DNA of 64,000 nucleotides from Chromera velia (taxonomy: Eukaryota; Sar; Chromeraceae). Every line of letters begins with the position of its first letter. Position 1 is the first letter of the stretch. Below are positions 1 through 13,600 of the stretch, piece after piece. The stretch is taken from contig JAHBMJ010000455.1 in NCBI GenBank assembly GCA_018398765.1, positions 50,367 through 114,366 of the forward strand, written 5' to 3'. Under the pieces are notes generated by a model. It was not told the origin of the DNA and ran no database searches. It saw only the letters and a list, made by a program, of their open reading frames with translations. Position numbers and translations under genes: made by a program.

Positions 1-756
1 CTTCTGGCGCCCTCCTCTTGCAGACCCCTCCCTCTTCCCCCCCACGATCGGACAGGACGACAGCCTTCAACACGGCCGATCGATCGAGCGCAACTTTCAA
101 GAGGGAGACGGGTGAGGGTTGAGAGGAAAAGGAAGAAAGACGAGTAGGTAGCGATTGTGGGTGGTCACACAACTCCGTGAGGAGCCTCTGAGAGATGCAC
201 ACACACCCTCCTCCCCCAATCAGTGCGATCCTTCGTGCATCTTTCTACTGCATGTGCCATACAACCTTTATTGATACCCTCCCCGGCCGCTTTTACTTCT
301 TTCTTTCAGCCATTTACAGCAGTCAAAATACAGGCAGGCAAGCAGAGAGGAAGGAACAACTGCATGACTGCATGAGAGAAAGAGACCCACCCGTACTGTC
401 TGTCAAATTGTACCCACCCGAACCCTCCCTTGGTTGAAATCTCGTTTGCCCATTTATAGCGATATTGCAGCAGTCAAAAAAAAGAAAGGGGGGGACGACT
501 GAGAGAAAGAGAGACGACGATCCTCGTCCGAAGTCTCTCCTTCTTTCTTTCCTTTCACCTCCCGCCCCCCCTCCCTTCATCATCCATCCATCCATCCATC
601 TATTCGCCTTGGTTGAATGCTCGTCACTTCCTTCGGGTACTTCTGAGAGGAGAAAGCAAGCGAAGCGAGTGATCAGTCGACTCTCTCTTCCTCTCTCCCC
701 TCTTCCCCATCGAAACTTCTTTCTTGTACTTTCTTCTTTCTACACCCCGATCTCTC
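1..756. other. Gene-free left edge, 3' flank of the GT2 gene
   Basis: I see no exon here that I can support. The stretch is pyrimidine/purine biased and holds short simple runs, for example CCAT repeats near 585-600. It lies downstream of the stop of the minus-strand glycosyltransferase and probably includes its 3' untranslated region. Open frames on both strands look like low-complexity shadows. Confidence 0.5.
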
Positions 757-2528
757 TCACACCTGATCTGATACGAGAGGGAGGCCGAGCCCATTTCCTG
801 CTCTCTCCCCTCCTCCTTCGTTCCTCTGGCCGCCCCAAGAGAATGACTGAAAGAAGGCACTTCCAGGCTGGAAGAGAGAGCGCTCAGGAGGAGGAGGAGG
901 AGGAGGTGCGGGCACTCCAGGGATCACTCCTCTCCCGCTTTCTACGTCTGCTTCTTCGTGCCCCGTCTCCTGAATCTGCCCCAACTCCAGACCCGCACCC
1001 GCTCCTTTTGGCTGAGGAGGGGGTCTCTGGGAGAAGTAGGTGGCGGCTGCAGAGGAGCGGTTAGATCTGAACCCGTCTCTGTCTCTGGGCGACTGAGTTC
1101 CCCCCCACCCTCTTGCGTGTGCCTGGGCGAGAGGGACGGGGCCTTCTGTGTGTGGTGCTCTCATTGAGGGGGACATCATTCTGTCTCTGTCTGGAGGGGC
1201 CTGGGCCCTCTCACCCTCGTCCTCCAGCACACGGGGGGACCCCTCTGTCCTGAAACTGTCGTTGGGACCACCCGAGGCCGTGAGCTGCTTTGAGGCGTTG
1301 AGAGGTGAACCCTCGGGGGCTGTTTGGCCCTCTGCAGACATACACGCGGGGGGACACAGGGCGGGAGGGAGGGAGTGATGAATGGAAGGGAGGGAGGACG
1401 CATGCGTGTGATGTGTGTGTCCGCAGGCAGATAGAGAGGAGAGGGAAAACCAGGGAGGAAAACTGCCTCAAGAGACCCAACAAGCAAGCAGGGATGTCTG
1501 CCGGAAGTGAAGGGGGAAACAAAGAGAATCGAAAGCCCAGACAGACAGGGCCCCGACAGGCAGAGGTGTTTAGGAAATAAGTGGACGGACGAATAACACC
1601 GTGAGGTGAATGGAAATACACATCTTGAGCCACGGTGGGAGTGGGAGGCACGCAGGGGAGGAGAGCAGATCACCGAAGGTACAAAGAGGAGCCGGGAAGG
1701 AGAAAGCCGGGAGGGAGAAAAGCTTTCAGTGAAGCGGCCTCTATACACTTTCTTCTTTCTGCCCTCCCTGCCTTTCTTGTTCTTTCTCTCTAATGTGACC
1801 AACCAACCGACCGACCGACCTTCCGGTTTTGTCACCTCCTGTGCAAGTTCTGCATCCGATCCTCCGCCGAGACCGTCAAACTCTTTTCTCACAACATGGA
1901 ACTCGTTGCTCTTGGACCATGTGCAAAACGCGTAGACGGTGGCTGCGTGCAGGCAGGAGCATTTTTGGTATCATATGAAGGTGATTCGCCGAAAAAAGAC
2001 TCTAGAGAGAGCGAGTGCGACGAGGGACACATCAAGTGGTTGTCCTTCGATCCGTCCAACAGAAGGCGAAGGAGACCCGAGGGAGCCCAAAAGACAGACA
2101 GACAGACTATATCGATGTGTTTCTTCTTCTCCCTTCTTTTCTTCATGTACAGAACAGACAAAAAGAAACAAAGAAAAAAAAAAAAACAGAACAAACAATG
2201 AAACAACGTGGGCAGGGGGCCAGACAGACGGAAAGAAGCAGAAATGGGAAAGAGAAAGATAGAGGAGAGCAGCAACAGAGAGAAACATGAGGAACCGAAT
2301 CAACAGTACTTACCAATACATTCGTACAGCTGAAACAGCACGAAGCACGATGAACAAAACGCCGGAATGATGATCTTGTGCCAGACGAGGCCGAGCAGCC
2401 AGTTTCCCCACGCGTCTTCCGGCAGGACTCCAGGAGGCAGTTGTTTGAATTGGTGGAGGGCCCCAAATCCGTACCCCCACATGTAGAGACTCTGCACGAT
2501 CGAGAGTTGGGTGGGTCGTTACACATGC

Positions 2529-2559
<31 letters not shown>

Positions 2560-3514
2560 TAGATAGATACAGTGAGTGGAGAAGGCAACAGGATAGGAGG
2601 CAAACTAAAAGGAGAGTACGTGTCTAGCAGAATGACAAGGACAGAAGATGTTGTTTGCTTTATTGTCTTTCGGAACGATAAGAGAATCAGATTGACGGCT
2701 TGATTGGCTGAAAAGAAAGTTCCATTCCCTCCTAAGCTCTGCCTTTCTCCCGGTCCTTCTGAAGAAGACAAATGCATGAATACGAGGACAGGAGACAAAT
2801 AGATAAACAGGCAAAAAGACACGCAGACAGGGGGGAAGGTGGGGAGACAGAAAGGAACGCAAAAAAAGAAATGAGGAAGAGGCGGACCTGTATGAAGATG
2901 GAGACGCCTGTCAAGAAAATGGAGGTATCCATCTCAAAAATGTTGGCCATATACAACCCCCAGAGCAAGAAGTTCCCAACACACAGGAAGCTCCCTGCCA
3001 TCCACATGATCAGGGTAAAGAAAAGAAGGACCCGCCGAGAGAAGGGGATCTTCTCCGCGTACAGGGCGACCTGCACGGGTGCATACATACATACATACAT
3101 ACATGCACATTCAGATTTCATTTCTGTTGGTGCATGGGTGTGTGTATGAACTTGAATGCTTGTGTGTTTGAACAATCCGGCCAGAAAGATCCATCAATCT
3201 TTTCTTCTCGGGTGAGTTCAAATGGTGGGATGCAGTCAAAACCCGGGCCGAGAGGGACAGAGGGAGGATAGGGGAAACACATGAAAGCCGGCAACAGTTC
3301 AGCAGAGCAACAGTAGCGTGAGAGAGAAGGAAGGGGAAAAAGTCCATGCATCAAAGGAAGAGAGAGACGGCCACACAGCGAGGCCAACTTGCAACGATCA
3401 AAAGAGACTTGATAGGCAAGAGAAATCAAGCGAGACAGACTTTATCGTCTTTTCTTTCCCTTGTTCTCTTTGTTCATTCTCTTCTGTTTTTTTCTTTCTT
3501 CTTTCAGACAGAGC

Positions 3515-3558
<44 letters not shown>

Positions 3559-5684
3559 GGCGGGCAGGCAGGCAGGCAGGCAGACTGTCTGTTTCAGACA
3601 GACAGGTAGGCAGACAGACAGACCTTCCACAGTCCGTGCAACCAGCGGCTTCTCTGTTTGCACAGATCTTTGTACTCAAAAGGGGAGCGCTCCCACATCA
3701 CCCCCTGCAAGAAAAAAAGGGGGGCAGAGGAAAGGAAAGGAAAGGAAACAGACGAGACGGGCGTGAAGGGAAGGACTTTGGAGAAAAAGGAGACCGTCAT
3801 GAGACGAATGGGAAAAGGGGCCGTAGAGAAAAAAAGGGTGGACGGGATCGGATTCTTGGAAGATAAAAGGAGAGGCGACGAATGAGGGAAAGAAGCAGGG
3901 CACCGTCGGATCGAGGCCGAGAGGGGGGGAAACGAGAGAGCAAGGGCAGAGACAGAGACGGGAGAAAGGGACAGACGCAGACATGGAGGTTCACGAGAGA
4001 GAGAGAGAGGAAGCAAGAGACGATAGAGAAAAGAGAGTGGGGACAGAAGCGCCGGACGAAAGAGACGAACGAAGGGGAGGTACATCCAAGTCATGTCCAA
4101 CTCACCCAGACAGACAGACGGATACTGACTGACCTTAATGAATCCAAACGAGACCCCTTTGCCGAGGGCGTACAATGCCATGCACGCATCTTCCGTAATA
4201 CTGCCTTGTGGGCCAACATCGAATGAGACTTTCTTCTCTGTCTTGTGGCTGAGGCAGACGTAGGATCCCTTCATGCCCTGGAGGGCTGTATGCCCGAGAG
4301 CGAACTGCAGTCGGAAGCGGCAGTAGTCGTCCACGATTCGGATGCAGTCTGCCATGGTGTTGATCATGTGGACGACAGGGAAATCATGTCCGTAGACGAT
4401 GATGCCCTGCCCGATTCGATCTACCTCCCACGGCTTTTCGGCAAACCAGTGGAGTATGCCTTGGAGGGCTTGGGGGGTGATTTTGGTCTCCTCATCGAGG
4501 TGGACGATGATGTCTTCGTCTTGAATCTCTTCGGTGGCATCCTCGAGGTCTCCTCCCGCGACTTGACGGCGGGAGCTGTACTCGAGAGCGTACTGAAGGG
4601 CTCGGGCCTTGAACTTGCTCTTCTCTGCGGTTTGGTATTCGCTTGGGACAAGGACGGTCCGAAGGTCAACGTGATAGTCCCTCATGATCCTGTCCTTCAG
4701 AGGGATTCGTTCTTCGGGGACACCTGATGCGGTTGGGCGCTCTGGGGGTGGGGGGATGTCCTCTATGAGGGGCATGCGCAAGTCTGTGACGATCTCAATG
4801 ACAGGCTTGTACAGCACGCTGTACAGGTGTGCCTGTTCGTTGGTGGTGTAATCGCAGATCACTCTGGCGTTGTGGATCGTGCTGTTCTTGACGACCTTCT
4901 GGTTCTCACCCTTCGTGACCACCCGGAAGTAGATCCGACGCTGTCTTGCTTTTCGTCCTTTCTCGGGATCTTCCTTCACCCTCATGGCGTCAACGACATC
5001 CTCCCACTCAGGATGGTCGTCTGACCACTGAATACCGAGGGGGTTCAGCATCCCTACTACGTTCCAGGCAGCAAGGATGAGCCCAAAGATGACTGTGGGA
5101 CAAATGATGATGAAACAGAAAATGAGGAGAAGGGTCTCTCCTGTAGAAGAGTACCACTTCTTGAGGTGGATGCCTGGGATCATGGGGCCTGCAGAGAGAG
5201 ACAGACAGACAGACAGACAGAAGGGGACGGGATGAGAAATAGGACAAGAGCTTCTGGGAGGAGCAAGCTGCTGACCCAGATCTTCATGAACACACGTGAT
5301 GGGGCGAACCCAGAGGCTGACAGTGTTTTGGTAAACGGGTGAGGGACCCATGCAGGAAGAGGTGAGCGGACCACTTGAACGTTCATGCACAGGGAAGACA
5401 CACACCTTATGCGTACGCAAGTGAACAACGGTTGACTCCCTTGACTGACATTTCTTTGCAGGGTTGTCTCCAAAGCAGTCCCAATACTTGTACCAACTTC
5501 CCCAAAAGTAGATGTAGATCAGGAATCCGGTAATGCAGTAGAGATATGTCCACTTTGTGAAGTAGTACGGCTTGATTTCAGGTCTCTTATTGATCGTTTG
5601 ACCGAAGACGATTTGTTCTCTTTGCTGCACTTGGTCGTAGCTGCGCCGCTCGCCTGCGGGCAGGTTACCTTGGCGGCTGAACAT
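757..5684 (-). CDS. Egghead-like family 2 glycosyltransferase, membrane bound, 7 exons
   Basis: Predicted exons on the minus strand are 5684-5450, 5188-4134, 3704-3624, 3070-2888, 2491-2314, 1942-1820 and 1331-757. All phases agree and give 809 residues ending in TGA. Two N-terminal membrane segments (about residues 47-65 and 97-120) precede a GT2 domain. That domain has HLDEET at 308-313, a TED triad at 410-412 and the QxxRW motif (QRSRW) at 447-451, followed by further membrane helices. The order of motifs and neighbouring blocks (RVVTKGEN, KARALQY, LDEET, SITED, SPFEYKDLCKQRSRW) matches the egghead/BRE-3 beta-1,4-mannosyltransferase family, which elongates glycosphingolipids using GDP-mannose. 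The substrate here is inferred. The last exon adds about 190 residues rich in Pro, Gly, Ser and Glu, which the family normally lacks. The ATG at 5684 is the first in-frame methionine. Introns carry GACA/GTCT microsatellites. Confidence 0.85.
2526..2570. repeat. (CAGA)n/(GATA)n microsatellite
   Basis: A run of CAGA tetranucleotides passes into ATAG/GATA units inside intron 4 of the glycosyltransferase gene. A similar CAGA and CAGG run lies at 3520-3630 in the intron after exon 3, and a short one at 5200-5220. On the coding strand these read GTCT/CTGT. Confidence 0.8.
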
Positions 5685-8600
5685 TCCTTCAGGCACAAAG
5701 TCGTGTCAGAGAAAGATCAATCGAAGAGTGAGGAGGCCTCGATCAGCCGGTTTTGATCTGTACAAAATGATCGAGACAGGTCAAGATACAGGGGAATCTT
5801 CAAGCGCACTGGAAGAGAAAGACAAATTCGCTTGCAAAATCGCAGAGCCACAAGGCCAATAGCAGGCAGTGGTCGTCGACTTGACTTGGGTTGGGCAGGA
5901 CTGAACACCGGGAGTGTCTTGTCAGTTGAGTCCGTCCACTGGATGAGGTTTCTGCAGCAGTCAGATCTTTAAGTATATGTTGCAATGATCGTCTGTACGT
6001 GTCTGTGTGTGGTGTATCGCTTGGTGCACTCTTGTTGTTTTTGAAAAATTGAAAAAAATGGAAAAGAAGATTTGGGAGAGAAATTCAACTTGCATAAACT
6101 AATTTTAGGTTACAGTATCTTGCGTCGGTATTTTTGTCGTTGTAGCAGGCTTCAGCCATCGCAGGAACTCAATTTCACTTAAGCTCTGTATAGTGCCGCA
6201 AAAATCGGGATTCTGGGGCCCTAAACTAAGTAGACTTGCTTGGAGGGCTCTTTTCAGAATACGGAAAGGCTCTGCTGCATGCTCGCACGGAGCACATGTT
6301 GGGCTCGGAATGGCTCCGGCCTCCATGCATGCACGGCTCCTCCAAATTAACTCTGCACGCGTCTCCAATGCGATGGCCTATACATTGGAGTGTGGCTTGG
6401 ACGAAACATCACGAAACATCCCCCCCTCTCTCCCTCTATAATACAGCTCTCTCTCTGTGTGTGTGTACATGCACTCGAGCCTGAGGAGACAGTGAAGTTC
6501 CAAGTCGAAGCGGACCCGTTGGTTCGTTTTTGTTTTTTGATTCTGAGAGGGATTGAATACTTTGCCGCCTCCCGTCTCCTTCTCACCGTGCACGGGTTTT
6601 GATTCCTCTGAGATTACACAGCAAGTTCTCACTCGTGGCCTCGAGAGAAGGCGCAACTTGAATCGTTTCAAGGACACGATTCAGCACGATTTGTTCTGAG
6701 AACGAGAGGGACGAGTTTTGATGAGCATGAAGTGAGAGAGAATTAACAAACCCGAAAACCTCCTTCCTCTCCGGCTCACTGAGCCTCTTCGGGCCTCCCG
6801 TGAGACCTACCTTCCTTCGAGTGCTGTCGCAAGCGCCCGCTTACTCAATTATTCTATTTCCCTTCAGATGGGGGAGTACACTCAATTATTTCCCTTCAGA
6901 TGGGGGACCTGTCATCATAGAACGAGCTGTCACTCTGAAATACAGGGGATCCCTCGGGTGCATGCATGTGGTTTTCCGCACACACAAAAGACAGCAGCAG
7001 TTTGTGCATACGCAGTGCAGACTTCAGGGGGTGTTTGTCTCCATTCGCTTCAAATCGCCCTTACTGAGCAGCATGCCGGTGAGGCGAAGTCGCACAGGTT
7101 CATCTCTCATTCGTTGTCGGTCTTTGAAGGTCTCTTCTCAGGTTGCCTTCTTGCCTGATCTCTTTTGAACGGCACCCAGACTCCCCTGACCCTGACCCTG
7201 CCCCCAAGCAAAGGCGCGGTGAGCCCACTGCGCTCTCAGTGAAGGCTGATCCACCAGACAGCCGCACTGGAGCTAAGGTACTCCTGAAGGACTGCATGCT
7301 GAGGGGAGGGATGAAGGCTCAGCCAAGTGGGTATGTGCTTTCGCTTCATTCACTTCTCCCACAGGTTTGAGGTCGCGAGCCCTCAAGCATGGCCCCTTCT
7401 CTTCGAAATGTATCTCCTTTCCAGTAGACACCGTGAGCCACGTCTACGCGGTGCATGCCTCATTTCCCGATGCATGGGCACAGACTGCAGTGCTCCATTA
7501 CCGATAAGATAAGCACCACAAGCTTGGCTCGAGTGTGCTTCCCTTCCCTTGAAACTGCGGCTCGGAGTCCCATTCCGTTGGACACAGCAGATCGCCAGCC
7601 GCACTTCCATGATCCCGTTTCCGATAGACTCTGCGGGATTCCTTTCGCGCATACCCGAGTCACTGTGATATCGCCCCGGAACCCACCTCCCTCCCTTCTT
7701 TTCGACCCCTTCCCCTCCTTCCTCTTAATCTTCGTCAACTGCCGCTCTCTCTTGTCCCAAACCTCTTCGAGATCGCACCCAAGTTACCGTTGCGAGCCAG
7801 ATACTTCTGACCTCGACAACCAGACCCCCTTTCCACCACAATCGCAACCCACACCACATCCCCTATTTCCAAACACGCGCGAATTTTCCAACTCCGAGTC
7901 GACAGACGCCCCCGAAACAACCCACACCCCCTCAAGCGCTCCAGCCGTAATCTGCATTCTACCTCCGCGATGAGATGGTGATGAGCAAGTTGCGCTCATG
8001 AAGAGCCAAGTCAGAAAGTCGTGAACTTGAGCGGCACTGACTGTTCGTTCAAGTGTGACCAAGAGGCTGACCGCGACTATGTGAGAGTGGCGAAGGCCCT
8101 GGGAGGAAACGAGAGAGTTGTTGACATGGATACAGTCGTGAGTAGAAAGAAAAGAAGCTGAGTCGTTTGCCTTGACAAGAGAAAGACAACGAGTCGGACA
8201 GGCAAACGAGAATTTCAGAGTGCATGGGAGAAAAGAGAAAGTCAATTCCGTGACATTCTTGCAAAATTTAAGGCAAAAATGGGAGTGAAGACTATGTAGC
8301 CGTTTCTCTGCATGACCTTTCTCCTTCAATTGATCTATACCGTCACTTGGTTCGTAGCCGCGGGAATGCAAGTGTCAGTGGTTGAAGGAGGGAAGCGCCC
8401 ATGGAAAAGAGAACCTAGAAAGAGAACTGAAAGGAATCAGGGAGAGAGAGCAAGCAGATTGTCAGAATCAACAAAGGAGTACATGAAACTAACCAAAAGA
8501 TATGCGGGTAACAGACAGATGGGCGGAAAGAGGGGAGAGCAACAGTGTGGACAAAGGAGTGGAAATGGATTGATGATCGAAGACGTGTCTGCCCGTTGGT

Positions 8601-10606
8601 GTTTGCTTGTTTTTAGGTTCAATGCGCACTTTTTTCTTCGCGTATGTAACAGTGCGATGAAGGGAAACTTCGCAAAGACCGCGTAGTTGAGTGTGTCCAA
8701 ATCCGCCGGCGGCGGTGCAAAGCAATGGAATGCATTCAGAGCAAATAGCTGAATCTGGGCCTGAATGCATGTGTGTGCTTGCAGTGACTCGGAAACCCCT
8801 GGATCGATGAAGATCGTAAAGGAGCGAAAGATCAACAAAAAAACATTTTGGTCTGATCGATTGAAAACCATCTATTTGAAGGAGCCTTAGGAGGGCACAT
8901 GTGCCGTGACACTGCCGTCACTGCCATGTACTATTATAGTAGTAGCAGCTAGTATTATACAGTGGGCCACTGACTATAATATTCAAAAAGTAATTGTTCA
9001 TATTTGTTAACATTAGATTCAAAATAAACTAATCCTATATATAGGCGTCTAACGTTCCGCAAATCACGACACGCATGCTGGCAGACTAGGCTCTGTACTC
9101 TAAAAAAAAAGAAAAGAAAAAACAAACAAACGGTGCTGGTATTTTTTTTATTTTTTTATATATCGGCACAGCAACTGTTGTTTTTTAAGCAACACTGGCA
9201 CAGTTGCCAATACTCTTTGCAATATCTAAACAACACCCTAGCAATACCTGAATAAGTATGAATAAGTGTTATTCTTTATGTAACACTCTTTAATACTATT
9301 TTAAACAACTTGACAACATCTTTGCAACACTTTGACAACACCTGAACAACAGTTGTTTGTCAGCATCTATAAAAAAAAAATCTAAAAAAAAAAAGACTCC
9401 AATATTTGTTTTATGTCTTTTTACAGTGCGGAGCCTAGCTGGCAGATCATCTGCTGTTAAATGATGGACCTTCATTTCGTAATATTTAGTAACTAGCTTC
9501 AAGTTAACAACTGCATTTCTATGATTAAGCAATTTATTGGTGCCCTTAAGCAGTGTCGCCCCGCTGTTTTAATTGTCTTATAGAGGTCAATCTTTTTTTT
9601 TTTTAATGTATTTAATGTAGTACATCCCACTGTGCACTAGACTGTGCAAGGCCTAGAACTACTTAGAATTCAATCAATTAATCCTAGAACTAATCAAAAT
9701 CATGCAGTTTTTCTTTTTTTCTTAATTGCTACCTGTATATAGGTAAAGCTATACAGGTAGTACACTAGCAAGTTACTAAGCAAATTATTATACTATGGTC
9801 AATTCATCAACAATAAACGAAATAATTCGAATTATGATCGAGAAGTTTACAACATTCAATTACTTTGAACCTAGCTTTTAACACAGATTTTATGACTTTT
9901 TGACTGATGATCTGGCTGTCAGTGGCTGCGCGTACCACTTCAGCCACCGTCAGAAACTGTTCCTTGCCAAAGGTCTTTCAAGTATTTACAAATTATGCGT
10001 GCAGTCTACGGTGCAGATCATCGACTTCATTCAGGTGCCTGGAGCCGGCCAACCGTATAGAACGGACTCCCGTGACGCATACAGAGTATCCGCACAGGGG
10101 GGGCCACTCAAGTGAGCAGACAGACAAGCACTTTCCTCAACACAGTGTGCGAGTACATGAAACACATTTACCGTGAAGCATGCGAAAAGAGTCCGATCGT
10201 CATGGAAGAGCGACGAAATATGCACAAGAAAAGGAGTGCATCGATCACTTGAGAGCAAATCTGCACCAAAGACTAGACCAAAGCTCCTCGCTTGCCTGCC
10301 TGAATTGATGTGTTGCGGGTCAGCAACAGGGACAAAAGAAAGTCTGCGAGTCAACACAGACGACAACAAAAGAGTTTCCGTTCGAACACACCGCCGGAGG
10401 GAAAGAGATCGAGGAGTCTCGTTGCCCTCCCGAGGTACTTCTCCCTTACACACGCTCTTGTTGCATTCGCAGGATGCTGCACTCGCACGCACACCCAGAA
10501 TTCACTCAGCATCATTTCACTACGACTCCCGCTCTGCACTCTCTACTCACACAAGACGGGGCCTTCACGCAAGCTGACGCGGCACAAAATGATTGAAACA
10601 AACCGC
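5685..10606. other. Intergenic region without a supported gene
   Basis: No exon with recognisable protein similarity was found in this 4.9-kb stretch. The part at 5.7-8.8 kb has average composition and several overlapping open frames on both strands; the longest is 172 codons at 7455-7973 plus, with no motif I recognise. The part at 8.9-9.9 kb is AT-rich with homopolymer A and T runs and loose CAACAC repeats at 9170-9360. TGCATGCA occurs at 6326-6333 and 6959-6966. A small direct duplication lies near 6843-6907. Confidence 0.5.
6843..6907. repeat. Imperfect direct duplication of about 32-37 bp
   Basis: Two adjacent copies share ACTCAATTATT and then TTTCCCTTCAGATGGGGGA. The first copy has a short extra stretch between the two blocks. 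It lies in non-coding sequence. Confidence 0.7.
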
Positions 10607-13600
10607 TTAGTCGTGCTTGTGGCCGTGACCGGAAGCGTAGCCCTTGCCGGAAGAGGCAGTGGCAGGGATGGTCTCAGTCATCACGCACTGCTTTCCGGTG
10701 TCGCTGAAGCCCTTGGGGCAGGACTGGGTGGTGGTGTAGGAGGTGGTGGTGCAGCCTCCGTTCTTTCCGGCGGTGGAACCGGGGGGGCAGTTGTAGACGG
10801 CAGGGACGGACTGGGTTGCCTCGCAGGTCTTTCCAGTATCAACAGAGCCGGGGGGGCAGAAGTAGGTCGTGTGGGACTCCTGGATGTAGGTGGTGTCAGC
10901 AGGGATCTGCTCGGCGACAGTCACGGGGACGTAGGTGAGGGCGGTCTCCTCGAGGGAGCAGCCTCCCTTCTTGCCAGAGCCAGAGCCGGCGCCGGGGGGG
11001 CACACAGACTCAGTGGTGACCTTCTCAGTTCTGGCAATCTCGGTCTCAGAGGCGGTGGTGAAAGTGGGGATGGCGGGGACAGAGGTGGTCATGGGGACAG
11101 TGGTGGTCACAACCTTGGTGGTGGTGACGGGAGTGGGGGCGTAAGAGGTCTGGAAAGAGGTGATGGTGTTGGCAGCAACAGTCTCAGTGTTGTAGCCGGT
11201 GGAGACAGAGTGGGAAGTCTCAGTCATGGTGGAGGTGGCGTAAGTGAGGGAAGTCTCCTCCGCAGACGAGAAGGCGGAGGCGCTGTCAGCAGGGACAACG
11301 GAGTAAGTGGGGACCATGGGGACGGTCTCAGTGAAAGAGTCAGTCACGACGCGGTACTTGGTCTCCATGGGGCAGGGCTGCCCACCGGCAGCGGGGGGAA
11401 GAGGGGTGCCCTTACCCTTGGAGCCGTGGCCGTGACCGTGGGAAGAGCCGTGGCCATAGCCAGTTCCGGTGGCAACAGAGCCGTCAGGGCGGATGCAAGG
11501 GGCGTAGTTGACACGGGAGTTGGTGACAGTCACAGGGGAAGACTCGTGAGCAATGGAATACTTCACAAGAGCAGGGACGGTCTCGGTGTAAGAGGAAGAG
11601 TCTCGGTGTAAGAGGAAGAGTCAACACCGGTGAAGGTTTCCTCGAGGACAATATCGTCATACACGGTGTAGACCTCCTCGGTGGTAGCGGTCTCAGTCAC
11701 GGTGCGGGTCTCATATCTGTAGAGCTTAGGGACGACCTCAGTGATAGTTGAGGGCTCGAAGGTGATGCTGGTGGTGGTGAAAGTCTCAGCGGGAACATCC
11801 TCCCAACTGCAAACAACAAAAAGGCAAATCGATGGAAAAATAATCACAGAATGAAGTTGACGAGCGAGTCACAAAAACGCTCCCAAAGTGCCAGTGCATG
11901 TGTGCATCGAAGAGAGTGCAAGACATGTCATCAAGGGAGAAACAAGAGATAGGCGACAGAAAGAAAGAGTCAGGCAAGGAGAAAGCGATGGAGAGGCAAG
12001 AGGCCTTGGGAAGCAACAGAGTGCTGTGTAAGCATCCTACTGACGTCTGAGTGGCGCAAGTGGTCTCGGGTCCTTCGCCGACGGGGGTAGTGCCCTCAGG
12101 GCAGGCGTACTTGGGGACCTTGCTCTTCATGTCACCGGGGAGCTGGGTGGCAGGAACAGTCACAATGACGGGCTTCTTGCACTTGGGGGCCTTGGAGCCT
12201 CCGGCGTGGAGCTCGGAACCGGGGGGGCACTCGGTGTGAGAGTCGGTGTGAGTGACGGGGTGCTGGGTGGTCACAGTCACAACGCAGTTGCCGTTGGCGT
12301 CCTCAGTGGTGCCCTTGGGGCAGTACTCAACGGGGTAAGACTCCACGCGAGTGACAGGGACAGTCACGGGCTTCTTCTCGAAGCGAGCCCTCTTGACAGT
12401 CTTGGGGGCGGAGGTGGTGACGGGAGTACCGGAAGGAAGAGTGACAGTGCAGATCAGAGAGGCGTCAGCGCATTCAGCACCGGAGGAAGCACCGCCCTTC
12501 TTGGAGTAAGAGCCGCCGGTGAGGCCGCTGGCGCAGCCGGAGGGAGTGGTGCCGGGGGGGCAGTAGTAGGAGGGGACGAGGAAAGACTTGGTGAGGGTGA
12601 GGGTCTGGGGAAACTCCTCGATGACCGGGGACTCGGCATCAACGGGCACCTCGTAAGATTCGAGTCTGGAGCGGGTAAGGGTGAGGGTGCAGGTGCCATC
12701 CTTCTGGGCGGTGGTGCCGTCGGGGCACGTCCTTCCCTGAGCGATCTCCGTGGCGGGGAGGCTGAAAGAAGACATCTTGGACTCGAGGGTGGGGACACGG
12801 ACAGTCTTCTCGGACATGTGAGTCTCGACGTTCTGGAAAGAGGTGGTGGCGGTGCAGTCGCCTCCCTTCTTTCCGTCAGATCCAGTAGTTCCCTCAGGGC
12901 ACTCGGAGTAGGAAGAGGGAGTGTTGACGGGGATGGACACAGAGGTGGTCTCGGCGATCTGAGAGTATTCAGTTGTGGTGCCAGTCACAATGCAGTCGCC
13001 ATTCTTGTCCTGGGTGGTGCCCTTAGGGCAGACAGGGGCACCGGCAACGGAGACGGGCTTGGAGACAGAGACCTCATAGGGAGCCTTGGTGACGGTAGTG
13101 GACTGGTCAGGGACCTTGCGGGGCTGAACAGTGGCCTGCTGGTCGGCCTTGTGGACAGTGCACATGCCGTCAGAGCCGGGGCCCTCAGATCCTTTGGGGC
13201 AGGAGAGCACAGGCTTCTCGGTGGTGTGAGTCTTGGCCTCCTTGGCAACGGTGGTGGTGGAGACGCAGGTCTTGCCAGACATGGTGGAGCCCTGCAGGAA
13301 GGAAAGTTTGAAAGTGGTATAGTGAGATGAAGCGTGAAGCGTGCGTAAGGAGAGACAAGAGACATGGAGGTAGTGGGGTGCCAGCCGAAGGAAGGAAGAC
13401 AAAAAGTGGCATTGACGCACCTTGGGGCAGGCCTTCTCGGGGGCGACATCGACGACGTTGGCGACCTGAGAGGTCTCGTAGTCAGCAGTGATGGTCTTCA
13501 CACAGTCAGTGCCGGCAAGCTCGTACCCCTTGGGACAGGAATAGGTGGTAGGCGGAGGAGCATACCCCTTCTTCTGGGCAACTGCCACAGCGAAAGCGGC

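Noticed and set aside
7455-7973. 172-codon open frame on the plus strand
   Set aside because: No signal, domain or splice support; overlapping frames on the other strand are equally long and composition is not coding-like.
10310-11611. 433-codon Gly-rich plus-strand frame
   Set aside because: It is the antisense shadow of the oocyst-wall-like exon; GGGG/GTGG words come from complementing Pro/Thr/Ser codons. The same holds for 12206-13330.
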